Positions 1 through 6,322 of a stretch of DNA of 7,778 nucleotides are shown here, piece after piece. The DNA is from CAZDHT01 sp964505325. GTDB lineage: Bacteria; Planctomycetota; PUPC01. The stretch covers positions 1 through 7,778 of the forward strand of contig CAZDHT010000255.1 in assembly GCA_964505325.1 (NCBI GenBank), written 5' to 3'. The notes under the pieces are model-generated. The model saw only the letters and a program-made list of their open reading frames with translations. It was not told the DNA's origin and did not search any database. Each line of letters begins with the position of its first letter. Positions within the stretch are counted from its first letter, which is position 1. Made by a program: the position numbers and the translations under genes.

Positions 1-53
1 CGGTCGGCGCCAAACCGATCCGGCTGACCCTTGCCGATCAAGAGTTCAAGTAA
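1..53 (+). CDS. 3' end of an unidentified plus-strand gene (partial)
   Basis: Reading from base 3, the frame gives VGAKPIRLTLADQEFK followed by TAA at 51-53. The other two plus frames are less protein-like, and the next gene (stop at 192-190) is convergent, so a plus-strand gene ending here fits the layout. Only 16 residues are visible, too few to name a family. The alternating hydrophobic pattern (PIRLTL) would suit a terminal beta strand. It could also be a chance open stretch, since a 17-codon frame is not significant on its own. Confidence 0.35.
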   Translation, partial: VGAKPIRLTLADQEFK

Positions 54-87
54 CAGTCCGGGGACACGTGCGGACGATATCTGACCT

Positions 88-135
88 TTCCCCGTTGTCC
101 GTTTTCCCTTTTCCCCTTTTCCCCGTTTCCCCACC
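88..135 (-). repeat. Polypurine tract with period-8 GGGGAAAA repeats and a G-quadruplex motif
   Basis: Read on the minus strand, this tract is nearly pure purine, built from runs of three or four G separated by four-base A-rich spacers. The G runs lie at 132-129, 124-121, 116-113 and 108-106, with loops of exactly 4, 4 and 4 bases (AAAC, AAAA, AAAA). A further GGGG run lies at 93-90. This satisfies the usual G3+N1-7 quadruplex rule. The tract sits in the convergent spacer, about 60-80 bases past the stop of the minus-strand lyase-like gene, so it could form in DNA or in that gene's 3' transcript. Confidence 0.6.
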
Positions 136-150
136 TTACACCGGTCCGCG

Positions 151-190
151 CGACCGCACGGGTCCGCCTTCGACCACACGGGTCCGCCTT
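151..190. repeat. 20-bp tandem direct repeat at the 3' end of the lyase-like gene
   Basis: Two adjacent copies of CGACCRCACGGGTCCGCCTT occupy 151-170 and 171-190, differing at one base (G versus A at unit position 6). The second copy runs into the stop codon of the minus-strand gene (TGA at 192-190). Each copy contains a small inverted repeat, GACC-N5-GGTC, and a GGTC arm at 143-146 extends the alternation leftward. On the minus transcript the arms CGGTC/GACCG (156-152 and 146-142) could form a 5-bp stem with a 5-base loop. No U-run follows, so it is not a standard intrinsic terminator. Confidence 0.6.
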
Positions 191-2979
191 CATTCCCCCT
201 TCGCCCGGAGGGCGGTGTCTTGGGCCATGAACCAGTTGCCGTGCAGGGCGCCGTTGGCGCTGTGGATGTGGAAGTACGTCGGCGGACCGTTCTTCCAGCA
301 CGCGTTCTTCACGCCGTACGCGAACAGCCGCCGCGCCAGGTCGAAGTACCGCTTCTCGCCGGTGAGCTGGTAGGCGATGGCCAGCGCGTCGGAGCCCATC
401 ACGTTGTACATGCTGGTCGACCCGCGGCCCGTCACGCTGCCGTCGGGCTGCGGCGTCACCGCGTACATCATGCACTCCGGCCGGTTGCTCGCCTTGTAGA
501 GCGTCTCGAGGTGCGCGAGCAGCCACGCCCGCGCGTCCTTGTCCGCCGGGAACATCTCGACGTATCGGGCGAGCGCCATCATGTAGAACGTCGACGACCA
601 CAGCGAAGTAGAGCGGTGCTTAGCTGGCTTGCCGTCGAAGGCGCAACTCTTGATCAGCCAGCGGGCGCGGGTGAGGTATTTCTCGTCGCCGCCGATGAGG
701 TAGCCTTCGAGCAGGCGGTTGAGGGTGCAGGCGTCGCCGCGCCAGCCCATCCGGTTGATCTTTGACGCGTCGGGCTCGGACTGCGGCGACATGTACTGGG
801 CCAGCGCGTTGTCCGCCTGTTCGATGACCGTCTGCCGCGCCTTCCAGTCGCCGGTGAGGTAGTGGCGCGTCGCCGCGCCGCGGGCGCCGAAGCAGAGGTC
901 CTTGGTAAAGCGGCCGCGGTTGCGGTTGGGGTTGATGTTGCCCGGCTCGTTGTGCTGCGAGTGCGCCCAGCTCCCGCCCTTGACGTAGTGAATCCACGGG
1001 TAGTGCGGCTGGTGGTGGACGTCGATGTCGCAGTGGTGCTTGCTGGCCTGGATGAAGACCTTCCACCACAGCGGGTTGAGCGAGCGGGCGTACTGCTGGG
1101 CCATGTGGAAGTCGAGGTCGTACTTCATCCCCCACTGTCCGCTGCCGCTTTCGAAGTCCATCGCCACGTCGCCGTAGTCCATCCAGCCGTACATGTCCAT
1201 CTGTTCGCGGCGGCTGAGCATGCTGGGGCCCTTGCGGACGCCCTCCGGGAAGACGCCGACGAAGGAGAGGTTGCGTATCTCGTATGCTTTATAGTTTGTC
1301 ATGTCGAACGGATGGACCGGCTCGACGGCCAGCGTCTTGGCGAACCACTCCGCCGTCGGCTCGAGGCGGAGGGGGTCGTCCAGCCCCTTGGACAGCCACG
1401 CGCTCTCGGCCGGCTTGACCACGGTGGGATGGAAGGCGAACAGGACCTCGTGCGTTTTGTGCTCGCCAGATCGAAAGGGGAAGTCGCCCGCGTAGCGGTC
1501 GGGGAACAGGCCGATCTCGACCCGGCCGTGCTCGTCGGCGGAGAGCGACTTGGGGAAGTTCTGCCAGAAGTCGCGCACGGCGAACGTGACCGCGGTCTTG
1601 CCGTCGGCGACGCTGAACCATCCCGGGGCGCGGTCGCCCGTCATGGACTCCTGACCGGCCAAGTAGATCTTGTAGCCCTTGAACGTGACGTAGCTGTTGG
1701 GCCGAGGGTGGTAACGCTTGTTCTGGTAGCGGTTCCATCCCGGCCCGCCGTTCGAGTCCTGATAGAGCTCGTGGCGGGCGTCCAGCGGCCAGGAGCGGGG
1801 CGCGGCGGTCAGGCCCCGGCCGAAGCGGGCCGTCCGCTCCGCCCCCAATGAGAGCGGCAGGCGCAGCGCCATCTCGTCGAAGAACACACAGTTGGTCCCG
1901 CCGATGTTGCAGTTGTTCGCGTTGCCGGTGTTGGTCCGCCCGCCGAAGTCGTTGTTCTCCAGCGTAAACAGGAGTCTGACCTGCGAGCTGCCGGCGTAGA
2001 AATGATAGCGCGCGGTGAACTCCATCGCCGGCGCGGCCGTCGGGCCGAAGCTGCCCTTGACCTGGATGACGCTCCGCAGCGGGCCGGCTTCGAGCACCTT
2101 CGTGCCGGAGACGCCTTCGCTCTTGAACGAACTGCCCGCGGGCGCCGTGCGGAAGGTGTAGGTGTCGCCCTTCTTCGGCCGCGCGTACGGCAACCACTGG
2201 TTGCCGGGGATCGAGATGAGGCCGTCCTTGCTCTTGAAGTTCTTTCGGTGCGCCCCTCTCCCCTGATTCCCGGTCTTCGCGCCGACGACCTCGTACTCGT
2301 TGTCGGTGAGGAACGTCAGCGTGTAGTCCTCCAGCTTCGCCGCGTCGGTGCTAACGACGGTGACCAGGTGCGAGCGGCCGGTGTTCTTCGCGCCGGGGAT
2401 AGCGCGGGTGACCATCTTGCGCAGCTTGAGGAGGACGGCGCCGTCGGAGCGGGGGAAGCCCTCCGGCACGGCGACCGGCACGGCGCCCGTCTTGAGCTTC
2501 ACCTCGTGGAACAGATCGAACGTCTTCTTGCTGATGCGGAACGTGGCCGCTCCCGTGCTCACGGTGTAGGCGTCATCCGTCTCGGCGATCACCACCGCCG
2601 CGGCCGGCCTGGCCGCCGCCGCGACGCCGGGGCCGTACTCCAGCGTGTAGACCTTCTTCTCATTCGCGTTCAGGCTGGCCTGGAGATCGACCAGCAGCCA
2701 CTTGATGCTGGTGTCCGGCAGCCAGCGGCCGGCGACGCGGAACTGCGCCGGCACTTCTTTGCCGTCGAGCAGCAGGCGGACGTTCTTCACGTCGGCCAGC
2801 GCACCCTTGGGCAGCGGCACCCCCGTGGTGACCGGCTCGTTGATGCGCCGCGCGCCGGCGCGTTCGACGACGGTTAACTGCACCTGGGTCGTTGCGGCGT
2901 TGACGGGTCCGGTGCATGCCACGATCAGGCACGCCGCCGCCGCCAGGACGAACCGGAGAATGAGTCTGGGTCCGCGCAT
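190..2979 (-). CDS. Exported exo-rhamnogalacturonan-lyase-like protein (PL26/YetA-PcRGLX type)
   Basis: The product is 929 residues, about the size expected of PL26 exo-lyases, which remove unsaturated disaccharides from rhamnogalacturonan I by beta-elimination. Residues 1-29 are an export signal: MRGPRLILRF followed by an Ala/Leu-rich core. It holds a lipobox-like IVAC (Cys22), and VNA|AT near 28 is an alternative signal peptidase I site. Residues about 33-115 resemble the N-terminal RIFT-barrel module (INEPVTTGVPLPKGAL, then WLPDTSIKWLLVDLQ). Residues about 130-520 are beta-rich. Residues about 560-915 are helical and look like an alpha/alpha toroid, with a His/Trp-rich stretch (VHHQPHYPWIHY, then WAHSQH, residues 654-676) followed by HYLTGD, the likely catalytic or binding cleft. 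The start is supported by AAGGAG at 2992-2987, 7 bases from ATG, and a promoter at 3064-3036. It is transcribed divergently from the metallohydrolase gene. The family call is by pattern recognition. The substrate is uncertain, since many PL26-like planctomycete proteins are untested. Confidence 0.62.
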   Translation of the reverse strand: MRGPRLILRFVLAAAACLIVACTGPVNAATTQVQLTVVERAGARRINEPVTTGVPLPKGALADVKNVRLLLDGKEVPAQFRVAGRWLPDTSIKWLLVDLQASLNANEKKVYTLEYGPGVAAAARPAAAVVIAETDDAYTVSTGAATFRISKKTFDLFHEVKLKTGAVPVAVPEGFPRSDGAVLLKLRKMVTRAIPGAKNTGRSHLVTVVSTDAAKLEDYTLTFLTDNEYEVVGAKTGNQGRGAHRKNFKSKDGLISIPGNQWLPYARPKKGDTYTFRTAPAGSSFKSEGVSGTKVLEAGPLRSVIQVKGSFGPTAAPAMEFTARYHFYAGSSQVRLLFTLENNDFGGRTNTGNANNCNIGGTNCVFFDEMALRLPLSLGAERTARFGRGLTAAPRSWPLDARHELYQDSNGGPGWNRYQNKRYHPRPNSYVTFKGYKIYLAGQESMTGDRAPGWFSVADGKTAVTFAVRDFWQNFPKSLSADEHGRVEIGLFPDRYAGDFPFRSGEHKTHEVLFAFHPTVVKPAESAWLSKGLDDPLRLEPTAEWFAKTLAVEPVHPFDMTNYKAYEIRNLSFVGVFPEGVRKGPSMLSRREQMDMYGWMDYGDVAMDFESGSGQWGMKYDLDFHMAQQYARSLNPLWWKVFIQASKHHCDIDVHHQPHYPWIHYVKGGSWAHSQHNEPGNINPNRNRGRFTKDLCFGARGAATRHYLTGDWKARQTVIEQADNALAQYMSPQSEPDASKINRMGWRGDACTLNRLLEGYLIGGDEKYLTRARWLIKSCAFDGKPAKHRSTSLWSSTFYMMALARYVEMFPADKDARAWLLAHLETLYKASNRPECMMYAVTPQPDGSVTGRGSTSMYNVMGSDALAIAYQLTGEKRYFDLARRLFAYGVKNACWKNGPPTYFHIHSANGALHGNWFMAQDTALRAKGE

Positions 2980-3035
2980 CGTTCTGCTCCTTGTGCCGGA
3001 TGTCCGTCGGCCGCTCGGTTCTCGCTCAGCGGGGG

Positions 3036-3064
3036 ATTATGCGCCCGTCCGCGTCGCGAGTCAA
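3036..3064 (-). promoter_or_regulatory. Sigma-70-type promoter of the lyase-like gene
   Basis: On the minus strand, TTGACT (3064-3059) and CATAAT (3041-3036) are separated by exactly 17 bases. Each box is 5/6 to the sigma-70 consensus. Transcription would begin near 3029, giving a leader of about 50 bases before the ATG at 2979. A 17-bp palindrome begins two bases upstream of the -35 box. Confidence 0.7.
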
Positions 3065-3066
3065 GC

Positions 3067-3083
3067 ACGTGGCCCGGCCACGT
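3067..3083. promoter_or_regulatory. Perfect 17-bp palindrome, candidate operator
   Basis: ACGTGGCC-C-GGCCACGT is a perfect inverted repeat with 8-base arms and a single central base. It lies between the two divergent promoters, 2 bp upstream of the -35 box of the minus-strand promoter (3064-3059) and about 61 bp upstream of the -35 of the plus-strand promoter. That position suits a class II-like activator, or a repressor serving both genes. No regulator gene is in the window, so the bound protein is unknown. A role as an RNA hairpin is unlikely because the site is upstream of both predicted transcription starts. Confidence 0.5.
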
Positions 3084-3144
3084 CTGTGGTACGCGGCGGG
3101 ACCGGCGTCCCCAGCCCGGCCTGCGTCGTGGCATCCGAAAGGAC

Positions 3145-3172
3145 TTGAACGCATCCGGTCATCCCGTATACT
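3145..3172 (+). promoter_or_regulatory. Sigma-70-type promoter of the metallohydrolase gene
   Basis: TTGAAC (3145-3150) and TATACT (3167-3172) are separated by 16 bases. The -10 box is 5/6 to consensus and the -35 box 4/6. Transcription would begin near 3179, leaving a leader of about 93 bases before the ATG at 3272. That is room enough for the palindromes at 3207-3235 to be transcribed. Confidence 0.6.
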
Positions 3173-3206
3173 TGCGACCGTTTACTCGCTTTGCGATGGC
3201 GCACTA

Positions 3207-3235
3207 TTCGCGCGAAGTTCGCTCCGACACGTGTC
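3207..3235 (+). promoter_or_regulatory. Palindromes in the leader of the metallohydrolase gene
   Basis: TTCGCGCGAA (3207-3216) is a perfect 10-bp palindrome. It is overlapped by GCGAA-G-TTCGC (3212-3222), so three TTCGC half-sites occur with alternating orientation. GACACGTGTC (3226-3235) is a second perfect 10-bp palindrome. All lie downstream of the predicted transcription start and upstream of the ribosome binding site, where a repressor roadblock or leader RNA structure could act. Ten-base palindromes are not rare in GC-rich DNA, so this is tentative. Confidence 0.3.
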
Positions 3236-3260
3236 ACTTGCCGGGCGAACGTCAACGCCA

Positions 3261-3266
3261 GGGAGG
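3261..3266 (+). promoter_or_regulatory. Ribosome binding site that fixes the metallohydrolase start
   Basis: GGGAGG ends 5 bases before ATG at 3272. The frame stays open upstream to a TTG at 3191, but that codon has no Shine-Dalgarno sequence and would be only about 12 bases from the predicted transcription start. The ATG at 3272 is therefore the better start. Confidence 0.75.
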
Positions 3267-3271
3267 TCAAC

Positions 3272-5842
3272 ATGGCCAGTATGAAAGACGGACCAAGCTC
3301 TTCGCTGTTCACTCCGCTGCCGCTTCGCGGCAACGCGACGTTCGCCGGGCTCGCCCGGGCAGGTCTGTCGAAGCAGATGACGGCCATGCTCGATCGCGCC
3401 CCCCGTGGCGAGTGCGTATGTTGGGGCATCCCGTTCCGGGCCGGAGGCCGACCGGTGTTGATAAACGACAAGCCGGTCTCCGTCAAACTCGGGCCGATCA
3501 AGGCGCCGTGGCTGGTCTTCCTTCACACGTCTGACAATAAGCCGCTCAGACCCAACCAGGACGGCTTCATCCCATCGAGCCCCGGCATGGGTCGCCTGGC
3601 GGAACACGCGGCCGATTACGTGTTCGTTTACGCGGACGGCTCGGAAGAGAGCGCGGCGATCCGGCGCCGCCACCAGATTGGCGCGTTCGCCCGCCCGTGG
3701 GGTGAGAACTGCTTCGAGTGCGTTCCCGATCACAAGCCGTTCGCGCTCCAATCGGGTTCCTCGCAGGTCAATCCCAACCGGGCGTGGGGCCGCCTTCAGA
3801 CCCGCGTGGACGCCGCCGATTGGGAAGGCATGGCGAGCTGGTTGTGGGCGTGGGAGAACCCGCATCCGAAGAAGGCGCTGGCCGGTCTGCGCTTCGAGCC
3901 GGCCAGCGGCGCCGCGGTGGTGGTGTGGGCGCTGTCGGCGGGCAGGGTGTCGTCGCCGCCGCTGCGGTGGGACACGCGCCGAAAGGCGCTGCTGACGCTG
4001 CCCCGGGGCGAGCAGCTCGACCCCAACGTCGACAACCACGGCTTGCTCCCGCAGATTCAGCTCGACATGGGCCAGGTCATCTCCGCGACTTGTCGGCCGA
4101 TCTACCCGAACAGCACGTGGCGGCGGACCTACAACAACCGCGTCCCGGAGATATCGCCGCGCGAAGCGCTGATCGAGTACACCGCGCATCCGGAGGCCCG
4201 ATTCCACCTCCCGGGCGGAAAGACGGTCCCCCTTTCCCGGCTCCGGGGCGCCGGCAAGGGGGGGCGGCTTAGGGTCGTCGAGCCGGCCACACAGCGGGTC
4301 ACCCTGCGCGCGGTGGCAAGGGAGACGGGCAAGCCCGTCGCCGTCAAGCTCCACGTCCATGGCGAGGCGGGCGAATACCTCGCCCCCATCGACCGTCACC
4401 GGATCATCAACCCCGATTGGTTCCAGGACTACAGTGTGGACTTCTCGCACCAGGGCATCCATCCGTGCACCTACATCCCCGGCGAGACGACCATCCAGCT
4501 CCCACGCGGCAAGGTCTACGTCGAGGTATCGAAGGGATTCGAGATCCGGCCGGTGCGCCAGGTCGTGCGCGTGACCAAGGCCACCCGCGAGATCAACATC
4601 GAGATCGAGAAGGTGCTGCCGTGGCGCGAGAAGGGCTGGGTGAGCGCCGACACCCACGTACACTTCCTCTCGCCGCCGTCGGCACAGCTTGAGGGCGCCG
4701 GCGAAGGCGTCAACGTGGTCAACCTGCTGGCCAGCCATTGGGGCGAATTGATGACCAATGTGGGCGATTTCGACGGCAAGACCACGCACGGTTCTAGGGA
4801 AGCGGGGGGCGATGGCGAGTACCTCGTCCGCGTCGGCACCGAAAACCGCCAGCACGTGCTCGGCCACATTTCGCTCCTCGGTTACGACGGCAGCATCATT
4901 GCGCCGATGACCACCGGCGGGCCGGACGAATCCGCCATCGGCGATCCGATCGAGGTCCTGCTGACCGAATGGGCGGAACAGTGCAAGCAGCAGGACGGCG
5001 TGGTAATCATCCCGCACTTCCCCAACCCGCGAGCGGAGACCGCCGCCACCATCATCAGCGGCAACGCCGACGGGATCGAGATGACGGCGTGGGGCAATCT
5101 GTACGGCGGCATCAGTCCCTACTCGCTCTCCGACTGGTACCGGTACCTGAACTGCGGCTACATGGCCGCGGCGGTGGGCGGCACGGACAAGATGAGCGCG
5201 ACCACCGCCGTCGGCACCGTCCGGACCTATGCCCGCGTCGATTCAAACACCGAGTTCACCTACGAGACGTGGAAGGAAGCCATCCGCCGCGCCCACACGT
5301 TTGTGACGTACGGGCCGCTGATGGAGTTTGCCGTGGACGGCCATCCCCCCGGGTCGCGCATCCAGATGTCGTCGAGCGGCGGGACGGTGGACGTAACGTG
5401 GCGGGTGGCGAGCGTGACTGTCCCGATGTCGCGCGTCGAGCTGGTGGTCAACGGCGAGATCCGCGAGAGCCAAGCCGTGCGCCCGGACGAGGACGAAGGC
5501 AACTGGCCGGTCAAGCTGGAGAGAAGCTCGTGGGTGGCGCTGCTGGTGCGCGGCCATTACTCCGACAAGCCGGAGATCATCGCCGCGCACTCCACGCCCG
5601 TGATGATCGAGGTCAAGGGCTCGCCGTTCTTCGCCGCCGCCGATGCCGTCACCATCCTGGAGCAGATCGAGGGCGCCCTGGCGTACCTGGACACGGTGGG
5701 CACCCGCGCCGAGACCCGCGCCTACAGACGCATGCGGCTGAGGCTCACCTCGATCCACCGCGGCCTGCACAACCGTATGCACCAGCTCGGGCGCTATCAC
5801 AACCATACGCCCAAGGACGACCATCCGGAGCATCATTCGTGA
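3272..5842 (+). CDS. CehA/McbA-like PHP-domain metallohydrolase, no signal peptide
   Basis: The product is 856 residues starting MASMKDG. Residues about 15-140 form an N-terminal beta-rich module (ECVCWGIPF, WLVFLHTSD). Residues about 335-450 resemble a small beta-sandwich before the catalytic domain. The PHP-like domain follows from about 453, with the family's DTHVH motif (Asp460, His462, His464), GHISLLG (His532), IIPHF (His582), a glycine-flanked Glu603 and GGTDKM (Asp639). These residues would form the metal site. A Fn3-like beta module (about 700-775) and a helical end (about 785-835) complete it. The family is named for carbaryl and naphthyl-carbamate hydrolases, but most members are uncharacterised, so reaction and substrate are unknown. 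The first 30 residues lack a hydrophobic signal core, suggesting a cytoplasmic protein. The last 28 residues hold eight histidines. It is divergent from the lyase-like gene and may share its regulation. Confidence 0.75.
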   Translation: MASMKDGPSSSLFTPLPLRGNATFAGLARAGLSKQMTAMLDRAPRGECVCWGIPFRAGGRPVLINDKPVSVKLGPIKAPWLVFLHTSDNKPLRPNQDGFIPSSPGMGRLAEHAADYVFVYADGSEESAAIRRRHQIGAFARPWGENCFECVPDHKPFALQSGSSQVNPNRAWGRLQTRVDAADWEGMASWLWAWENPHPKKALAGLRFEPASGAAVVVWALSAGRVSSPPLRWDTRRKALLTLPRGEQLDPNVDNHGLLPQIQLDMGQVISATCRPIYPNSTWRRTYNNRVPEISPREALIEYTAHPEARFHLPGGKTVPLSRLRGAGKGGRLRVVEPATQRVTLRAVARETGKPVAVKLHVHGEAGEYLAPIDRHRIINPDWFQDYSVDFSHQGIHPCTYIPGETTIQLPRGKVYVEVSKGFEIRPVRQVVRVTKATREINIEIEKVLPWREKGWVSADTHVHFLSPPSAQLEGAGEGVNVVNLLASHWGELMTNVGDFDGKTTHGSREAGGDGEYLVRVGTENRQHVLGHISLLGYDGSIIAPMTTGGPDESAIGDPIEVLLTEWAEQCKQQDGVVIIPHFPNPRAETAATIISGNADGIEMTAWGNLYGGISPYSLSDWYRYLNCGYMAAAVGGTDKMSATTAVGTVRTYARVDSNTEFTYETWKEAIRRAHTFVTYGPLMEFAVDGHPPGSRIQMSSSGGTVDVTWRVASVTVPMSRVELVVNGEIRESQAVRPDEDEGNWPVKLERSSWVALLVRGHYSDKPEIIAAHSTPVMIEVKGSPFFAAADAVTILEQIEGALAYLDTVGTRAETRAYRRMRLRLTSIHRGLHNRMHQLGRYHNHTPKDDHPEHHS

Positions 5843-5888
5843 TCTTCCGGAGCGCCGGGCGAGGCGGATAGAGCGGCAAGCTGGGCCG

Positions 5889-5917
5889 TTGACAGCCCCG
5901 CGCGTGCGCCGTACAAT
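5889..5917 (+). promoter_or_regulatory. Near-perfect sigma-70 promoter of the FHA gene
   Basis: TTGACA (5889-5894) matches consensus 6/6 and TACAAT (5912-5917) 5/6, with a 17-base spacer. Transcription would start near 5924, about 45 bases before the ATG at 5969. The promoter separates the FHA gene from the metallohydrolase gene that ends 46 bases upstream of the -35 box. I see no convincing terminator between 5843 and 5888, so read-through from the upstream gene is also possible. Confidence 0.75.
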
Positions 5918-5968
5918 CGTCGCGTAACAGGGAAGGCTGGACAGGGCGGGCTATTCACCGGGGATGAT

Positions 5969-6322
5969 ATGCCACTGCTTCGGGTCATCGTCGGGCCGGA
6001 CACGGGAGCGACCGCTGAGGTCGACAAGTCTTCCGTCACCATCGGGCGCGGTGGCGAGTGCGAACTGAAAATGACCGACAAGCGCATCTCGATCATTCAT
6101 GCCGTCGTAGAACCGGACGAGCAGGGATACCGGGTGCGCGACCTGGAAAGCTCGGGGGGAACCGCTGTCAACGGGCAGCGCGTGCTGGAGCGGCATCTCC
6201 TGTTCGGCGATATTATCACGCTGGGCGGGACGTTGATCCTGTTCGGGTCCGGCGATGCGACGGTCGACAGCGAGACCGTGGGGAGCGCCGAATCTCCCCT
6301 GCCCGGGGACTCCGAGTTGTAG
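5969..6322 (+). CDS. Small stand-alone FHA-domain protein
   Basis: The product is 117 residues, essentially one forkhead-associated domain plus a short acidic tail. FHA domains bind phosphothreonine peptides and usually connect Ser/Thr kinases to partners. The hallmark positions are all present: Gly26-Arg27 in VTIGRGG, Ser41 and His44 in ISIIH, and the DLESSGGTAVNG stretch ending in Asn68-Gly69. The domain runs from about residue 2 to 93. Residues 94-117 (Ser/Glu/Asp/Gly-rich) look disordered. There is no signal peptide or membrane segment, so it is presumably cytoplasmic. The start at 5969 has only a weak Shine-Dalgarno sequence (GGGG at 5960-5963), but the domain's first strand (LLRVIVG) begins at once, leaving no room for a later start. 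No kinase or phosphatase gene lies in the window, so its partner is unknown. Confidence 0.85.
   Translation: MPLLRVIVGPDTGATAEVDKSSVTIGRGGECELKMTDKRISIIHAVVEPDEQGYRVRDLESSGGTAVNGQRVLERHLLFGDIITLGGTLILFGSGDATVDSETVGSAESPLPGDSEL

Noticed and set aside
65..70. A third CACGTG motif, matching those at 3066-3071 and 3228-3233
   Set aside because: The hexamer also occurs inside coding sequence (for example near 4115 and 4855) and is expected by chance at this base composition. Only the longer palindromes are notable.
862..1851. A 329-codon plus-strand frame inside the lyase-like gene
   Set aside because: Its composition (Val/Ala/Arg/Leu/Glu-rich, no motif) is typical of an antisense shadow, and the minus-strand frame has a signal peptide and recognisable domains.
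3191..3271. Upstream TTG start for the metallohydrolase (27 extra residues)
   Set aside because: There is no Shine-Dalgarno sequence before TTG at 3191, the extra residues look like translated leader, and GGGAGG is ideally placed for ATG at 3272.
3182..5017. A 611-codon open frame antisense to the metallohydrolase gene
   Set aside because: It is the mirror of a GC-rich coding frame, with low-complexity Arg/Ala/Val/Asp-rich protein, no domain pattern and no ribosome binding site. The plus-strand frame has clear PHP motifs.
4969..5871. A 300-codon plus-strand frame overlapping the metallohydrolase 3' half, considered as a frameshifted second gene
   Set aside because: The product is Arg/Gly/Pro-rich noise, while the main frame continues through GGTDKM and the beta module to a natural stop.
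5843..5888. Terminator between the metallohydrolase and FHA genes
   Set aside because: I could not find a stem of six or more base pairs with a T-run here.
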